A stretch of DNA of 64,000 nt from Flavobacterium psychrophilum (GTDB lineage Bacteria > Bacteroidota > Bacteroidia > Flavobacteriales > Flavobacteriaceae), in the NCBI GenBank assembly GCA_001708385.1, contig CP012388.1, positions 3,968,001-4,032,000 on the forward strand, given 5' to 3'. The notes under the pieces are model-generated. The model was not told the DNA's origin and did no database searches. It saw only the letters and a program-made list of their open reading frames with translations. The position numbers were made by a program, and so were the translations under genes. Positions 1-9,300 of the stretch are shown here, piece by piece. Position 1 is the stretch's first letter, and each line of letters starts with the position of its first letter.

Positions 1-737
1 ATTCCAGTATCCGATTTAAAGATATCTCTTTCCGTTATCCCGGTAGTAACTTTGAGGTAATAAAAGATCTGAATCTTGAGATACCTCACCAAAAGGTTAC
101 AGCTATCGTGGGAAGCAGCGGTAGTGGAAAAACAACATTAATGAAATTAATGATGAAGTTTTACGCACCAACATCAGGTACTATTGAAGTTGGTAACACT
201 TCGTTGAACTATATATCTCAAAAGGCGTGGAGACATCATATAGGGGCTGTTTTACAGGAGGGTTTTATATTTAATGACACAATTGCAAATAATATAGCCT
301 TGGGTATTGAAACGTTCGATGTAGAACGTTTGTATTACGCTGCAAACGTTGCAAATATCAATAATTTTGTTGAAACGTTGCCGGGATCATATAATACCAT
401 GCTGGGCACAGAAGGTGTAGGTATGAGTACAGGCCAAAAGCAACGTGTATTTATTGCCAGGGCGGTCTACAAAGATCCTAAAATTTTATTTTTTGATGAG
501 GCGACATCTGCGCTTGATGCTAACAATGAAAAAGAAATCATGGAAAAACTGAATATCTTTTTTAAACAGAAAACGGTCGTAGTGATAGCACACAGGTTAA
601 GTACGGTAATGAATGCCGACCAGATCGTAGTTCTTGAAAAAGGAAAGGTTGTAGAGCAGGGATCTCATACGGATCTGATTACACAGAAAGGTTATTATTA
701 CAATTTGGTTAAAAATCAACTACAACTCGCATCATAA
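1..737 (+). CDS. ABC exporter, C-terminal ATPase part (partial)
   Basis: The gene enters from the left edge (open frame from base 3), so only the last 244 residues are visible. They form an ABC nucleotide-binding domain: Walker A GSSGSGKTT, a degenerate signature MSTGQKQR (usual LSGGQ), Walker B ILFFDEATSALD and the H-loop IAHRLSTV. The arrangement fits the C-terminal half of a fused permease-ATPase of the bacteriocin/peptide exporter type, which powers export across the inner membrane. The stop codon overlaps the ATG of the HlyD-like gene (TAATG), so the two are translationally coupled and probably form one exporter. Whether an N-terminal C39 peptidase domain is present cannot be seen. Confidence 0.9.
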   Translation, partial: SSIRFKDISFRYPGSNFEVIKDLNLEIPHQKVTAIVGSSGSGKTTLMKLMMKFYAPTSGTIEVGNTSLNYISQKAWRHHIGAVLQEGFIFNDTIANNIALGIETFDVERLYYAANVANINNFVETLPGSYNTMLGTEGVGMSTGQKQRVFIARAVYKDPKILFFDEATSALDANNEKEIMEKLNIFFKQKTVVVIAHRLSTVMNADQIVVLEKGKVVEQGSHTDLITQKGYYYNLVKNQLQLAS

Positions 738-2032
738 TGAATTTAAAAGTTGAAAATTTTAATCTTCGCAGTGAGGAAGTACAGGATATTTTAACGGCAA
801 TGCCCCGTTGGTATATTAAGTGGGGAAATTTAATCATCACCTTAATTCTGTCGATGGTACTTTTATTTTCCTTTATTATAAAATATCCGGAAATTATAAC
901 CTCGGATGTAGTAATAACAACTAGCAATCCACCGGAAAAGCTTATTGCGAAAACTTCAGGAAAGTTCCAGAAAATTTTTATAAATAATAACGCTTTTGTA
1001 ACCAAAGGTACCGTCATCGCGGTACTTGAAAATTCTGCGAATTACGAAGATGTATTCAGGCTAAAACAAACGCTTGAAAGCATTGATTTTAAAAAACCCA
1101 GCCTCCAATTCGCAAGCAGTGATGCAACGTATGCGAGCCTCGGAGAGCTGGAAAGTTCCTATTCATTATTCGAAAAAGACTATATCTCCTATATTCTATA
1201 CCTTAACCTAAAGCCCCATAAAGTAGAGACCGGTGCTCAAAAAATTGAATATGCAGAGTTGCACGATAGGCTAGAACTATTAAATCAACAAAAGATCATT
1301 AGCGGTAACGAACTCGACCTAAAGAAGAAGGATTTATCAAGGTATCAGAAACTATTCGATAAGGGTGTGATATCTGCACAAGAGTGGGACCTTAAAAATA
1401 TGGAGTATTTACAGTTGGAGCGAAATTTAAAAAGTATTACTTCATCAATTTCTCAATTGAGGTCTTCATTGAATGACCTTGACAGGACTATTCACACAAC
1501 ATATATAAAAGAAACATCAGATAATATCACACTATTAAAAAATTCCGTCCAGTCCTTTAACCAATTATTGAGGGCATTAAATGAGTGGGAATTAAAATAT
1601 ATTTTCAAATCCTCTATAAATGGCCAGGTTTCATACCTTAATTTTTGGAATGAAAATCAAACTGTAAATACGGGTGATAATGTATTTAATATTGTTCCAG
1701 ATGGCAAGTCGCAATATATCGGAAAAGCCAAAGCGACGGCAGTTAAATCCGGAAAAATAAAGGTAGGCCAGCAGGTTAATATAAAGTTGCGTAATTATCC
1801 AGATCAGGAGTATGGCGTCCTTAAGGGAAAAGTCGCAAATATTTCTAACACTCCGGATAAGGAAGGTTACATACTTCTTGACATTTCGTTACCTGATAAA
1901 TTAATAACATCTTATGACAAAACAGTTCAATTCCATCAGGAAATGGTAGGAACTGCTGACATAATTACCGAAGACCTAATGCTCATTGAGCGATTTTTTT
2001 ACAAATTTAAAGAACTGTTCAACCGAGGTTAG
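737..2032 (+). CDS. HlyD-family membrane fusion protein
   Basis: This 431-residue adaptor would join the inner-membrane ABC exporter to an outer-membrane channel. One membrane segment lies near residues 31-50, followed by a lipoyl/barrel-sandwich half near 60-105 (KTSGKFQKIFI). A long helical hairpin rich in Leu, Lys and Asp spans about 180-280, and the second sandwich half with a beta-barrel domain is near 290-400 (GQVSYL, GDNVFNIVP, KVGQQVNIKL). The start overlaps the ABC gene stop by one base. No substrate peptide, leader gene or outer-membrane channel gene is visible to the right, so the cargo is unknown. Length and order of parts are normal for the family. Confidence 0.87.
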   Translation: MNLKVENFNLRSEEVQDILTAMPRWYIKWGNLIITLILSMVLLFSFIIKYPEIITSDVVITTSNPPEKLIAKTSGKFQKIFINNNAFVTKGTVIAVLENSANYEDVFRLKQTLESIDFKKPSLQFASSDATYASLGELESSYSLFEKDYISYILYLNLKPHKVETGAQKIEYAELHDRLELLNQQKIISGNELDLKKKDLSRYQKLFDKGVISAQEWDLKNMEYLQLERNLKSITSSISQLRSSLNDLDRTIHTTYIKETSDNITLLKNSVQSFNQLLRALNEWELKYIFKSSINGQVSYLNFWNENQTVNTGDNVFNIVPDGKSQYIGKAKATAVKSGKIKVGQQVNIKLRNYPDQEYGVLKGKVANISNTPDKEGYILLDISLPDKLITSYDKTVQFHQEMVGTADIITEDLMLIERFFYKFKELFNRG

Positions 2033-2505
2033 TCAGGTGATGGTTAAAACGATTGTTTTATAGGTTGTCTCAGGTAGTTTCAAATATGCTGCAAAAATTG
2101 CATACACTATACAATAACGATAACATTTAAATTTTTACACTGACCCTCTTCTCAAATAGGTACTACCCTGACCATTGTAAATAATGCAATGATAGTGACA
2201 GACCATTTACAATGTCTGTCATATAATAATATAAATTTACCACACGATCTTGCCGGATAGTAGCCTCAAGGCTTATCCACTGTTTTATAACATTAGATAC
2301 TGACTTTGATTAGTGAAGTGTTCAATAAACCATGCCTTCCGGTGAGTTTTTGTATTTATCGTTCCTTTTGGCATCGCTACAACATTATTTAACGAGACAC
2401 TTCGATTTTTTTAAGGTCTTGAATTATAGATTTTAGCATAACAACTAAAAAATATATTTACGGCTTTTAAAGACAACGATCAGACAGAAGGTAAAGTAGC
2501 TAAGG
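2033..2505. other. Intergenic stretch, no gene seen
   Basis: No credible coding sequence was found. A weak AT-rich stem (TAAAAC/GTTTTA, 2045-2060) just after the HlyD-like gene could be a poor terminator. Two overlapping inverted repeats at 2173-2221 are listed separately. The rest looks like decayed or foreign sequence. Confidence 0.5.
2173..2221. repeat. Two mutually exclusive inverted repeats
   Basis: CATTGTAAAT (2173-2182) is the exact reverse complement of ATTTACAATG (2205-2214). TGACAGAC (2196-2203) is the exact reverse complement of GTCTGTCA (2214-2221). The arms share bases, so only one hairpin can form at a time. The short-loop hairpin (8-bp stem, 10-base loop) is followed by an AT-rich run without a clean T tract. 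It could be a weak terminator, a protein-binding site or the end of a mobile element. Confidence 0.45.
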
Positions 2506-2646
2506 CATGCAAAAATTCCCAGCGACGTCTTCTTATGGAGCGCTCTAGGGGCAATGGCGTTTTCGGCCGGGTTGAAAATAGCAGGCAACGACAAGACTGC
2601 GTTTAGCATCATCGGAAAAATCAATTTTTCCTGTAAGCCTTATTAG
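2506..2646 (+). pseudogene. Possible remnant of a small membrane protein
   Basis: One frame reads HAKIPSDVFLWSALG, then a hydrophobic, Gly/Ala-rich stretch and GNDKTAFSIIGKI before a stop. The pattern resembles the C-terminal half of small, uncharacterised Bacteroidota membrane proteins, but no start codon or complete domain is present. I read it as a decayed fragment and cannot name the family. Confidence 0.25.
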
Positions 2647-3013
2647 AATTAAATAATTAGCCATAGTAGCAGGGTTTTAATCTTAATTACGGAGGGCCAA
2701 TACTATAAGCTATGATTTTAATCTATCGTTAACGCGTGAGCCGTTTTGTAAGGCGTGAATCAAATCATATTGATGCGGTTGAGACTAACTATTGCCTGTA
2801 CGTATGCGTTTACAGTTTCGCGTTGGCTCTGGCAAGAAAAGCGTACGTTCTGTAAAATATCGTTCTGAAATAAGAGAAGCTTGTGCTGAAGTTTCAGTTG
2901 CTCCTGCCTGCTTGGAAAGTTTGCTGCAAAACATATCGTTAGCAGCCCCGCAGAAAAAACCTAGAGGTTGTATTAGTTCCGACGTGACCTCCTGAACTGG
3001 CTACTGCATTTTT
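2647..3013. other. Intergenic stretch, no gene seen
   Basis: An open frame exists at 2792-2995 on the plus strand, but its Arg/Lys/Cys-rich product shows no recognisable motif and no ribosome-binding or promoter context. Nothing else is supported here. Confidence 0.4.
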
Positions 3014-3412
3014 TCATGGCACCCCTGATGTTGGAGTTCTATATTTTGTATGGTGATTTCCATCGTTGTGCTTCTGGAATTCAAGAAGCATGGCTTTTGA
3101 TGTTACCCTACCCAAAACAAAATCGATAATGCGTTGCGCTGAGATAGATTTCTCCGTGTAAATAAGGTCTGTCTTGAGTTTATTGATTTTCATTTCCATG
3201 GTATCAAGAAAGTGGTTAAGTGTTCTTGCATCTTCCTTATTACCTGCGGCCCTTTCGGTTTTTATATCTCACCTGCTGGCATCCCATTTCCTTTTCGTTG
3301 AGGTTTCCTTTAGAATACCGTCAACAGTTACGCGTAAGTAAATAAACCTTATGTCTGACTTTTTTTGTGATGACTTCAAAAAGAAGCTCAACCCGAAACT
3401 TGTTTCTAACAT
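3014..3412 (-). pseudogene. Tyrosine recombinase (integrase), decayed N-terminal part
   Basis: Reading leftward from an ATG at 3412, 47 codons encode an integrase arm-binding-type N-terminus (FIYLRVTVDG, then ETSTKRKWDASR) up to an in-frame TGA at 3269-3271. In another frame the homology continues (TERAAGNKEDARTLNHFLDT, then SAQRIIDFVLGR and LLEFQKHND) as in the SAM-like core-binding domain of Bacteroidota mobile-element integrases. At about 3070 the similarity ends, and no catalytic domain (R...HxxR...Y) follows. The gene is therefore frameshifted and truncated and should be inactive. Its upstream region carries likely arm-type repeats at 3515-3569. It marks an old integration event between the exporter genes and the toxin island. 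Confidence 0.72.
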
Positions 3413-3514
3413 AATTTACATTTTTAAAACATTAATAAATATAGAATTATGTCGTTCTCCAGTCAATATGTTAACTATGTTTACATCTTGTAAAACAATA
3501 TGTTATCTTGATTT

Positions 3515-3569
3515 TTGTGGCAAATTCGCGGCACTTTTTCGCGTTGCAGGAATTGCCACGAATTTGCCA
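3515..3569. repeat. Inverted pair of integrase arm-type sites
   Basis: GTGGCAAATTCGCGGCAC ends at 3534, and an inverted copy (reading TGGCAAATTCGTGGCA on the minus strand) lies at 3554-3569, about 20 bases away. The pair sits about 100 bases upstream of the broken integrase, where arm-type binding sites are expected. Related copies occur at 3870-3885 and 21223-21242. The binding role is inferred. Confidence 0.55.
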
Positions 3570-3620
3570 TAGAAACTTTGGGCATTTTTGAAAATTTTGC
3601 TTGTTGCAGGGAAAATAAAA

Positions 3621-3660
3621 AGGCCTGCAAATATCAAAATTTGCAGGCTTTAAAGGCTTT
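3621..3660 (+). terminator. Hairpin terminator-like element
   Basis: GCCTGCAAAT (3623-3632) pairs perfectly with ATTTGCAGGC (3639-3648) around a 6-base loop, with an A-rich run before and a TTTAAAGGCTTTT run after. No intact gene ends here, so it may be a relic terminator of the integrated element. Confidence 0.5.
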
Positions 3661-3869
3661 TCGAGACGTTTTATGCGTTCTTGGCAACTTTAAAAAGTTC
3701 GCCTTAAGCCGTCTTCGTGGACTTGCCCGGACAATTCTCGAACATCTTTATAGAAGATTTATCAATATTGCGCGGCTTTCGGCGTAAGGACTTTAAAAAA
3801 TTAAGATAATTTTATGGTGTGTTAAGAAAAACCCGATAGGACGCTATTATACCATTAAAATGAAAGCTA

Positions 3870-3890
3870 TGGCAAATACATGGCAAATAC
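3870..3890 (+). repeat. Third copy of the arm-type site
   Basis: TGGCAAATACATGGCAAATAC matches the TGGCAAATTCGTGGCA pattern with two mismatches over 16 bases. It lies about 70 bases left of an att-like core (3939-3968), the same geometry as the copy at 21223 and the core at 21296. Confidence 0.45.
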
Positions 3891-3938
3891 TTTATAGCTA
3901 TTCTATTTCCTATACATATAAACACTTTAGCTGGACAG

Positions 3939-3968
3939 GTTCGACTACCTTCCCCTCCAACATCTTGC
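3939..3968 (+). other. Candidate att core (left)
   Basis: GTTCGACT (3939-3946) followed 15 bases later by ATCTTGC resembles the T-arm and 3' part of a tRNA-like gene. The same two blocks occur in the same order at 21296-21326 with 16 bases between them. No full cloverleaf surrounds either copy. I infer direct-repeat attachment sites bounding the toxin island; the match is short and imperfect. Confidence 0.35.
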
Positions 3969-3970
3969 TT

Positions 3971-4620
3971 AATTGAATCCGATGAGATAGAGTTCTAATA
4001 AACTTTATAAAGTTATTGAAAACAGTTTTAAATGCTCATATAAAACATTATACTTATAAAAGAAGGAAATGTTTTTAGGAGACTATTGAACAGCAACATT
4101 ATAGATGTTACAGTGAAATGATCGTGCGAAAATACTATAAAGCAGTATTGAAGAAATTGAATATTATTTTAATTGTAATTTTTGCCATCCAGCTCTTCCA
4201 GATGCTAAAGACCTTGCAGATGTAATACAAGCCTATGTATATTATCGTAATCCCTGTTTACCATCTACATGCAAACTAGAGTACCACCTTGTCGCGCTTT
4301 AATTAGTGGAGGCATTGCCAGTAATTCAGTATTCCAAATATAGGATATCGTCCTTGCAATGTCAGTTTGACCAAGAAAACTCGAACATGTTTTGCTTTGA
4401 TCGTTTCAAAATTCGAAGCACAAAAGCAATAGTATTTTGCCAAATTTAGGGTAGGTATAATTGACATGCTTTCCATGAGCAAATTGTTTAGTGTGACAAC
4501 GTAATTTATTTTTTCAATACACTATTTAATGAATGATGTCGACTTCTGATTTAAGGAATATCGTTTTGTGTACATTATAATTTTATAGATGTTGAAAAAA
4601 GAAATTAAAGAGTAATAAAT
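3971..4620. other. Intergenic stretch, nothing recognised
   Basis: Translations in all frames are short and show no family motif. The stretch separates the att-like core from the promoter region of the toxin operon. Confidence 0.4.
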
Positions 4621-4622
4621 AT

Positions 4623-4639
4623 TTACGGTTTTCCCGTAA
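4623..4639. promoter_or_regulatory. Palindrome upstream of the toxin operon
   Basis: TTACGG (4623-4628) and CCGTAA (4634-4639) form a perfect 6-bp inverted repeat around TTTTC, ending 21 bases before the -7 box at 4661. The position suits an operator or activator site for the operon that starts at 4693. The binding protein is unknown. Confidence 0.4.
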
Positions 4640-4660
4640 TTACGTAAGATAATACTTTTA

Positions 4661-4668
4661 TATTTTTG
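4661..4668 (+). promoter_or_regulatory. Bacteroidota -7 box (TATTTTTG)
   Basis: The sequence fits TAnnTTTG, with the ATG of the first operon gene 24 bases downstream. No clear -33 TTG is present at the expected distance, so the promoter may need an activator. Confidence 0.45.
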
Positions 4669-4692
4669 CACCGCTTAACAAAATATTATGAT

Positions 4693-6303
4693 ATGCGGTT
4701 TCTTAATTTCTTTCAAATTATTTTCTATCTGACATTTATCAATGCATTGTCAGCCCAAGATATCCTTTGGGATAGGTCATATGGTGGCAAACATGCAGAA
4801 TATCTTCTCGATGCACAACCAACTGCAGATTACGGGTTTATACTTGCTGGGAGTTCACTTTCAAATAAAAATGGGAATAAAACTTCCGATAATAATGGAG
4901 ATCTTGACTATTGGATTTGGAAGATGAGTGAACACGGCGAGATGGACTGGCAGAAAAGCTTTGGTGGTCCTGGTGCTGATATGCTTTATAGTGTAAAAAA
5001 TACTAGTGACGGCGGTTTTATCCTTGCAGGAACATCTGAATCTGGAAAAGGCATGTTCAAAAAAGACTCGTGCCGTGGAAACCTGGACATATGGATTATC
5101 AAACTCAACGCCAAAGGTAATGAGGAGTGGCAAAAAACTATTGGAGGTGCGGGCAGGGATATTGTAAACTCAATCTGTCAGACTGCTGATGGTGGGTATA
5201 TTATTGGAGGTTCTTCCGACTCAGGGACTAGCCGTGAGATACTTTCAGGGGGAACAGATAAATATGGTAAGTCTGAAAAGTGCAGAGGTGGTATGGATTT
5301 TTGGATAGTAAAGCTTGATAATACGGGCGAAATAAAATGGCAAAGAACCTTTGGTGGTCTTTATATGGACGTATTGGAAAGTATCAGTACAACCACTGAT
5401 GGAGGGTGTATTGCAGGAGGTTATTCTAATTCGCCAATGTCACAGGATAAAAAACACGACGGCTACGGTGAAGGTGACTATTGGATTATAAAGTTAGATA
5501 AAGAAGGAAATGTCGAATGGCAGCGGACTCTTGGAGGAGAACAAGATGACCATCTATATACTATATTACAGACCAATGACGGTGGATATATTGCTGCTGG
5601 TGACTCTGCATCTGCGACCTCAGGTAATAAGAGTAAATCGAATAGTAAAGGAACCGACTTTTGGATTGTAAAGCTTGATAGTCTTGGAGATGTATTATGG
5701 CAGGAAACATACAACACTGGGCAAACGGACATTCTTACATCTGCAGTTGAAAATTCAGATGGAACTATACTGATCGGAGGTCATGCGCAAAGTGAAAGAA
5801 TTGGTTCAACCAAGAGTGATAAGAGAGAAATCAATGATTATATAGCCATTAAAATTTCTGCGCAGGGCAAGGAACTGTGGAAAGAAAGCATAGGAAGTAG
5901 CGGAGCAGACATACTAAGAAAAGTAATTGAAACACGTGATGGCGGATATATACTTGCAGGTACGTCCGATGGTAAAATATCAAGAGATAAAAAAAGTGGG
6001 AATGGCGGTAACGACTTTTGGGTTGTGAAATTAAAAGACAAGGATAAAAAGAAAGAAGATGATAAGAAAAAAATCGAAGCAATTCCGAATCCTGCCACCC
6101 AGTTTACTAATATAATAGTAGGATTTGAATTTAATTCAGGGACACTGTCTGTTTTTGATTTGTCAGGAAGGCAATTGCAAAGCTTCACCGTTGATAGCAG
6201 GACTGTTCCCTTAGATCTAGGAAATTATCCCGAAGGCATTTATGTTGTTGAAGTTCGAACCGACAAAGGAACAGAATCAGTAAAAGTTTTAAAATCAAAA
6301 TAG
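4693..6303 (+). CDS. T9SS-sorted repeat protein, first gene of the Rhs operon
   Basis: A 536-residue secreted protein. A signal peptide (MRFLNFFQIIFYLTFINALSAQ region) supports the ATG at 4693 over an upstream TTG at 4666. About seven repeats of roughly 60 residues follow, each with a pattern like DGGYIxAGxS, then DYWIVKLDxxGxxxWQRTFGG; this looks like a beta-propeller or delta-60-type repeat. A charged Lys/Asp linker follows, and the last 75 residues are a T9SS type A sorting domain (IPNPATQF...LSVFDLSGRQLQ...YPEGIYVVEV). The protein should be exported by Sec, carried across the outer membrane by T9SS and anchored or released. It lies 8 bases before the Rhs partner gene and leads the operon. 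A role in target binding or Rhs display is a guess. Confidence 0.85.
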   Translation: MRFLNFFQIIFYLTFINALSAQDILWDRSYGGKHAEYLLDAQPTADYGFILAGSSLSNKNGNKTSDNNGDLDYWIWKMSEHGEMDWQKSFGGPGADMLYSVKNTSDGGFILAGTSESGKGMFKKDSCRGNLDIWIIKLNAKGNEEWQKTIGGAGRDIVNSICQTADGGYIIGGSSDSGTSREILSGGTDKYGKSEKCRGGMDFWIVKLDNTGEIKWQRTFGGLYMDVLESISTTTDGGCIAGGYSNSPMSQDKKHDGYGEGDYWIIKLDKEGNVEWQRTLGGEQDDHLYTILQTNDGGYIAAGDSASATSGNKSKSNSKGTDFWIVKLDSLGDVLWQETYNTGQTDILTSAVENSDGTILIGGHAQSERIGSTKSDKREINDYIAIKISAQGKELWKESIGSSGADILRKVIETRDGGYILAGTSDGKISRDKKSGNGGNDFWVVKLKDKDKKKEDDKKKIEAIPNPATQFTNIIVGFEFNSGTLSVFDLSGRQLQSFTVDSRTVPLDLGNYPEGIYVVEVRTDKGTESVKVLKSK

Positions 6304-6311
6304 TCATAAAG

Positions 6312-9300
6312 GTGAAAAAAATAAGTACAATAATTCTATTGGTTGTCCTGCAAATTACGGTTTATGCTCAAATTAACCCTAATACTTTGCTCCCAGAGGT
6401 TTTACCGAAGAATCCACAAGCATTCCAGTTTTCACAATATGGGGATATACCGGTAGGGAAATATACAGGTAGACCCAATGTAACAATTCCTCTATATACC
6501 ATACCTGCGAAAGGTCTTTCTATTCCACTATCATTGTCGTACATTTCTAATGGTTTAAAAGTTGTAGAGGAGGCCGGATGGACTGGTCTAGGTTGGGTAT
6601 TAGAAGGTGAAGGAACAATAATTCAAAATGTTCAGGGTAGTGACGACTATGGTTTTTATAAATATCGACAACATCCTGATCTCGACTGTATGCTACAATT
6701 CCAAACCGGGTTAAATCCCGAAGTCTTCTGGTTAAATAAAACTCCGATCTATCTAGAGGAGAACAGTAATCTAGCATATATCGGATTTCGAAACTGTGGT
6801 TTCACAGATCAGTTTGCAAATGGAATTTTTGATACTACTCCAGATAAATATACATTTTCTTTTTTAGGATATACTGGCGAGTTCGTTCTTGACTGGAAAA
6901 CCGGAAAATTTGAATGTATAACTAATAAAAATATTAAGATAATTTCTTCCGATGAAAACTCATATACCCTACCGCAAAGCTATGTGATTATCGTACCCGA
7001 GGGCCATAGATTTATGTTTTCATTAAAGGAAGAAACCCAAGCTATCGCACACTATTGTACGACTGAAACAAATCCGCTATCTTCTACAGTGGATGTCACT
7101 AATTCTTATGAAAAAAGTTCAAGGGTTTATAAACTTACACAAATCGTGACAAATGAGGGCGATATTGTCACATTTGATTACATGCTAACTTCAGTAAGCA
7201 AAAATTTACCCGTGATTAGTACGACTTTTACGGATTATCAGCAGTTGGTACCATCTAATCAGTTAGGTTTTCCTCTGACAGATGGGGAAGTAATAACTAG
7301 ACTAGCGACACAGCAACCTTATTCCTATCTTTCGGCAATAAACTTTACGGGTGGTTCTGTAAAATTTATTACCTCGACGAGAACAGATATCAAAGAGGCA
7401 AGGAAATTAGATAAAATTGAAATTCGATCTACAGGGGGTGGGTATGTAAAAAATTTTACATTTAATTATGATTATTTTACTTCTTCAGTCTCAACCACAA
7501 ACTGGGATAGTTACCTAAATTTTAACTCGTATAGTTCTGGTAAAACAAATTTAGAATTGACCCAACGTTTAAAGCTAATTTCAGTAGGCGAAGATGGTAT
7601 TAATCCCTATAAATTTAGCTACAATACTCAGTTGCTACCACGAAAGACATCATACGGTGTAGATTTTTGGGGATATTATAATGGTGCGTTAAATAATAAA
7701 TCGCTAATGCCTAACATTTATAGTTTTAACCTTGAACAAAATAATTTGAGGTATGCTAAATATCAGGATAACAATAAAAGTCCTTCAATTGCTTGTAAAG
7801 CAGGAATTCTGGAAAAAATTACTTATCCAACAGGAGGTTATACCACTTTTGACTGGGAGATGAACGTTTTTGATAATGTTGGAATTCCAGATTTCACATA
7901 CGACGCAGTGAAACGGATTTCGCTATCTACAACTGGCATAAATTTGGCTCAATCTGTCTATCTCGAAGCAGATTATACATTATTTACAGGAGGTGCATCC
8001 TTAAGCACCCGGGGATGCACAGATCCACAGGCATATGCGAATTGCTATATCAAAATTCAGATCTTCAAGCCGGAATTGATGGCATACCTGCAAACGTTGG
8101 GCGGTCTAAACTCGTATGGATTGAACGGGGTAATGGGAATGAAGGGATTTACTGACGGCACAAACAGCCTCTACAATACATATATAAAAGAAGTAATTTA
8201 TTTGCGAAAAAATTATAACGATCCCATTGAACAATTTTTAAGCGGTTTGTCCTATAATTTCCCTAAAGGTATAATAGTATTTGAAGTGAGAGGTGGGTGT
8301 GGTACATACGATGGAATTAACAATTCAAGTCAGGCGAACCTGAATCTAACTTACAAAGCTATAACTCCTTTACCTCAAATTTCTATAGGAGGAGGGCTCA
8401 GGGTCTCATCTATTACATCTTTTAGTAATGGCGGTCAAATTAGTTCAAAAAAGAAATATCAATATGATGGAGGTAAATTAATGTCACCACCGATTTTGCT
8501 CAGTAAAAGATCCTATCAGTACCTTTGGCCACAATATCAATCAGGAGGCGGGCATACTGAAAATGGATTTTTGGGTGACAAGTGTGTATTATCTTCAGGC
8601 AGTATAGTTTCTCCTGAAACAGCATTGGGGTCATTTGTTGGTTACGATAAAGTGACAGAAACTCAAATAGCTAATGATGATCAGAACGTGTCAAATGGAA
8701 GTGTTGAAGAATATTATTACAATGTTCCTGCCAGTTCTACAACAATTGGCGATGGGGCTTATACAAACTTAGCGATTCCGGCTCCAGCAAAATTTCCAAG
8801 AAATGGGTCGCTTAAAAATAAAAATTTAAAAAATAAGGCTGGACAAGATATTCTTAAAGAGGCTTATACATATCATGAAATTATAAATGATATAAATTGG
8901 AATATGAAAGTTGCCGAACAGGGAAATTATAAAATTTCGTATGGAAGTTCCGTCTATTACAAACCCAATTATTTAATTTGTATATATCCAATCTTTCAGA
9001 AGGAATGTCTTTTAAAGAGTATTACAACTGAGGAGATTTTTCCGAATTCCACCACAATTAAAAAAGTGGAAGAAAAATTTTATGACAATTATAACCAACT
9101 CAGTAAAAATATCCTGACATATACGGGTGGTGCTGTCGATGAAATTAATTACTTGTATCCATACAGCTATGGATCCGGGGATTCTAATTATTCGATTTTA
9201 CAACTAATGACGCAAAACAACTCAATTTCCAATGTGATAGAACAAAAAACGTTCAGAAATAATGAACTGCTTGGATCACAGAGATATGACTTCTATAGAA

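Noticed and set aside
2792..2995. 67-codon open frame on the plus strand
   Set aside because: No start-site context, no motif and composition unlike the neighbours; treated as chance.
3351..3787. Two overlapping plus-strand frames
   Set aside because: They run across the integrase start, the arm sites and a terminator hairpin, and carry no protein pattern.
3939..3968. tRNA gene at the att-like core
   Set aside because: Only a T-arm-like loop is present; no acceptor, D or anticodon arm can be drawn.
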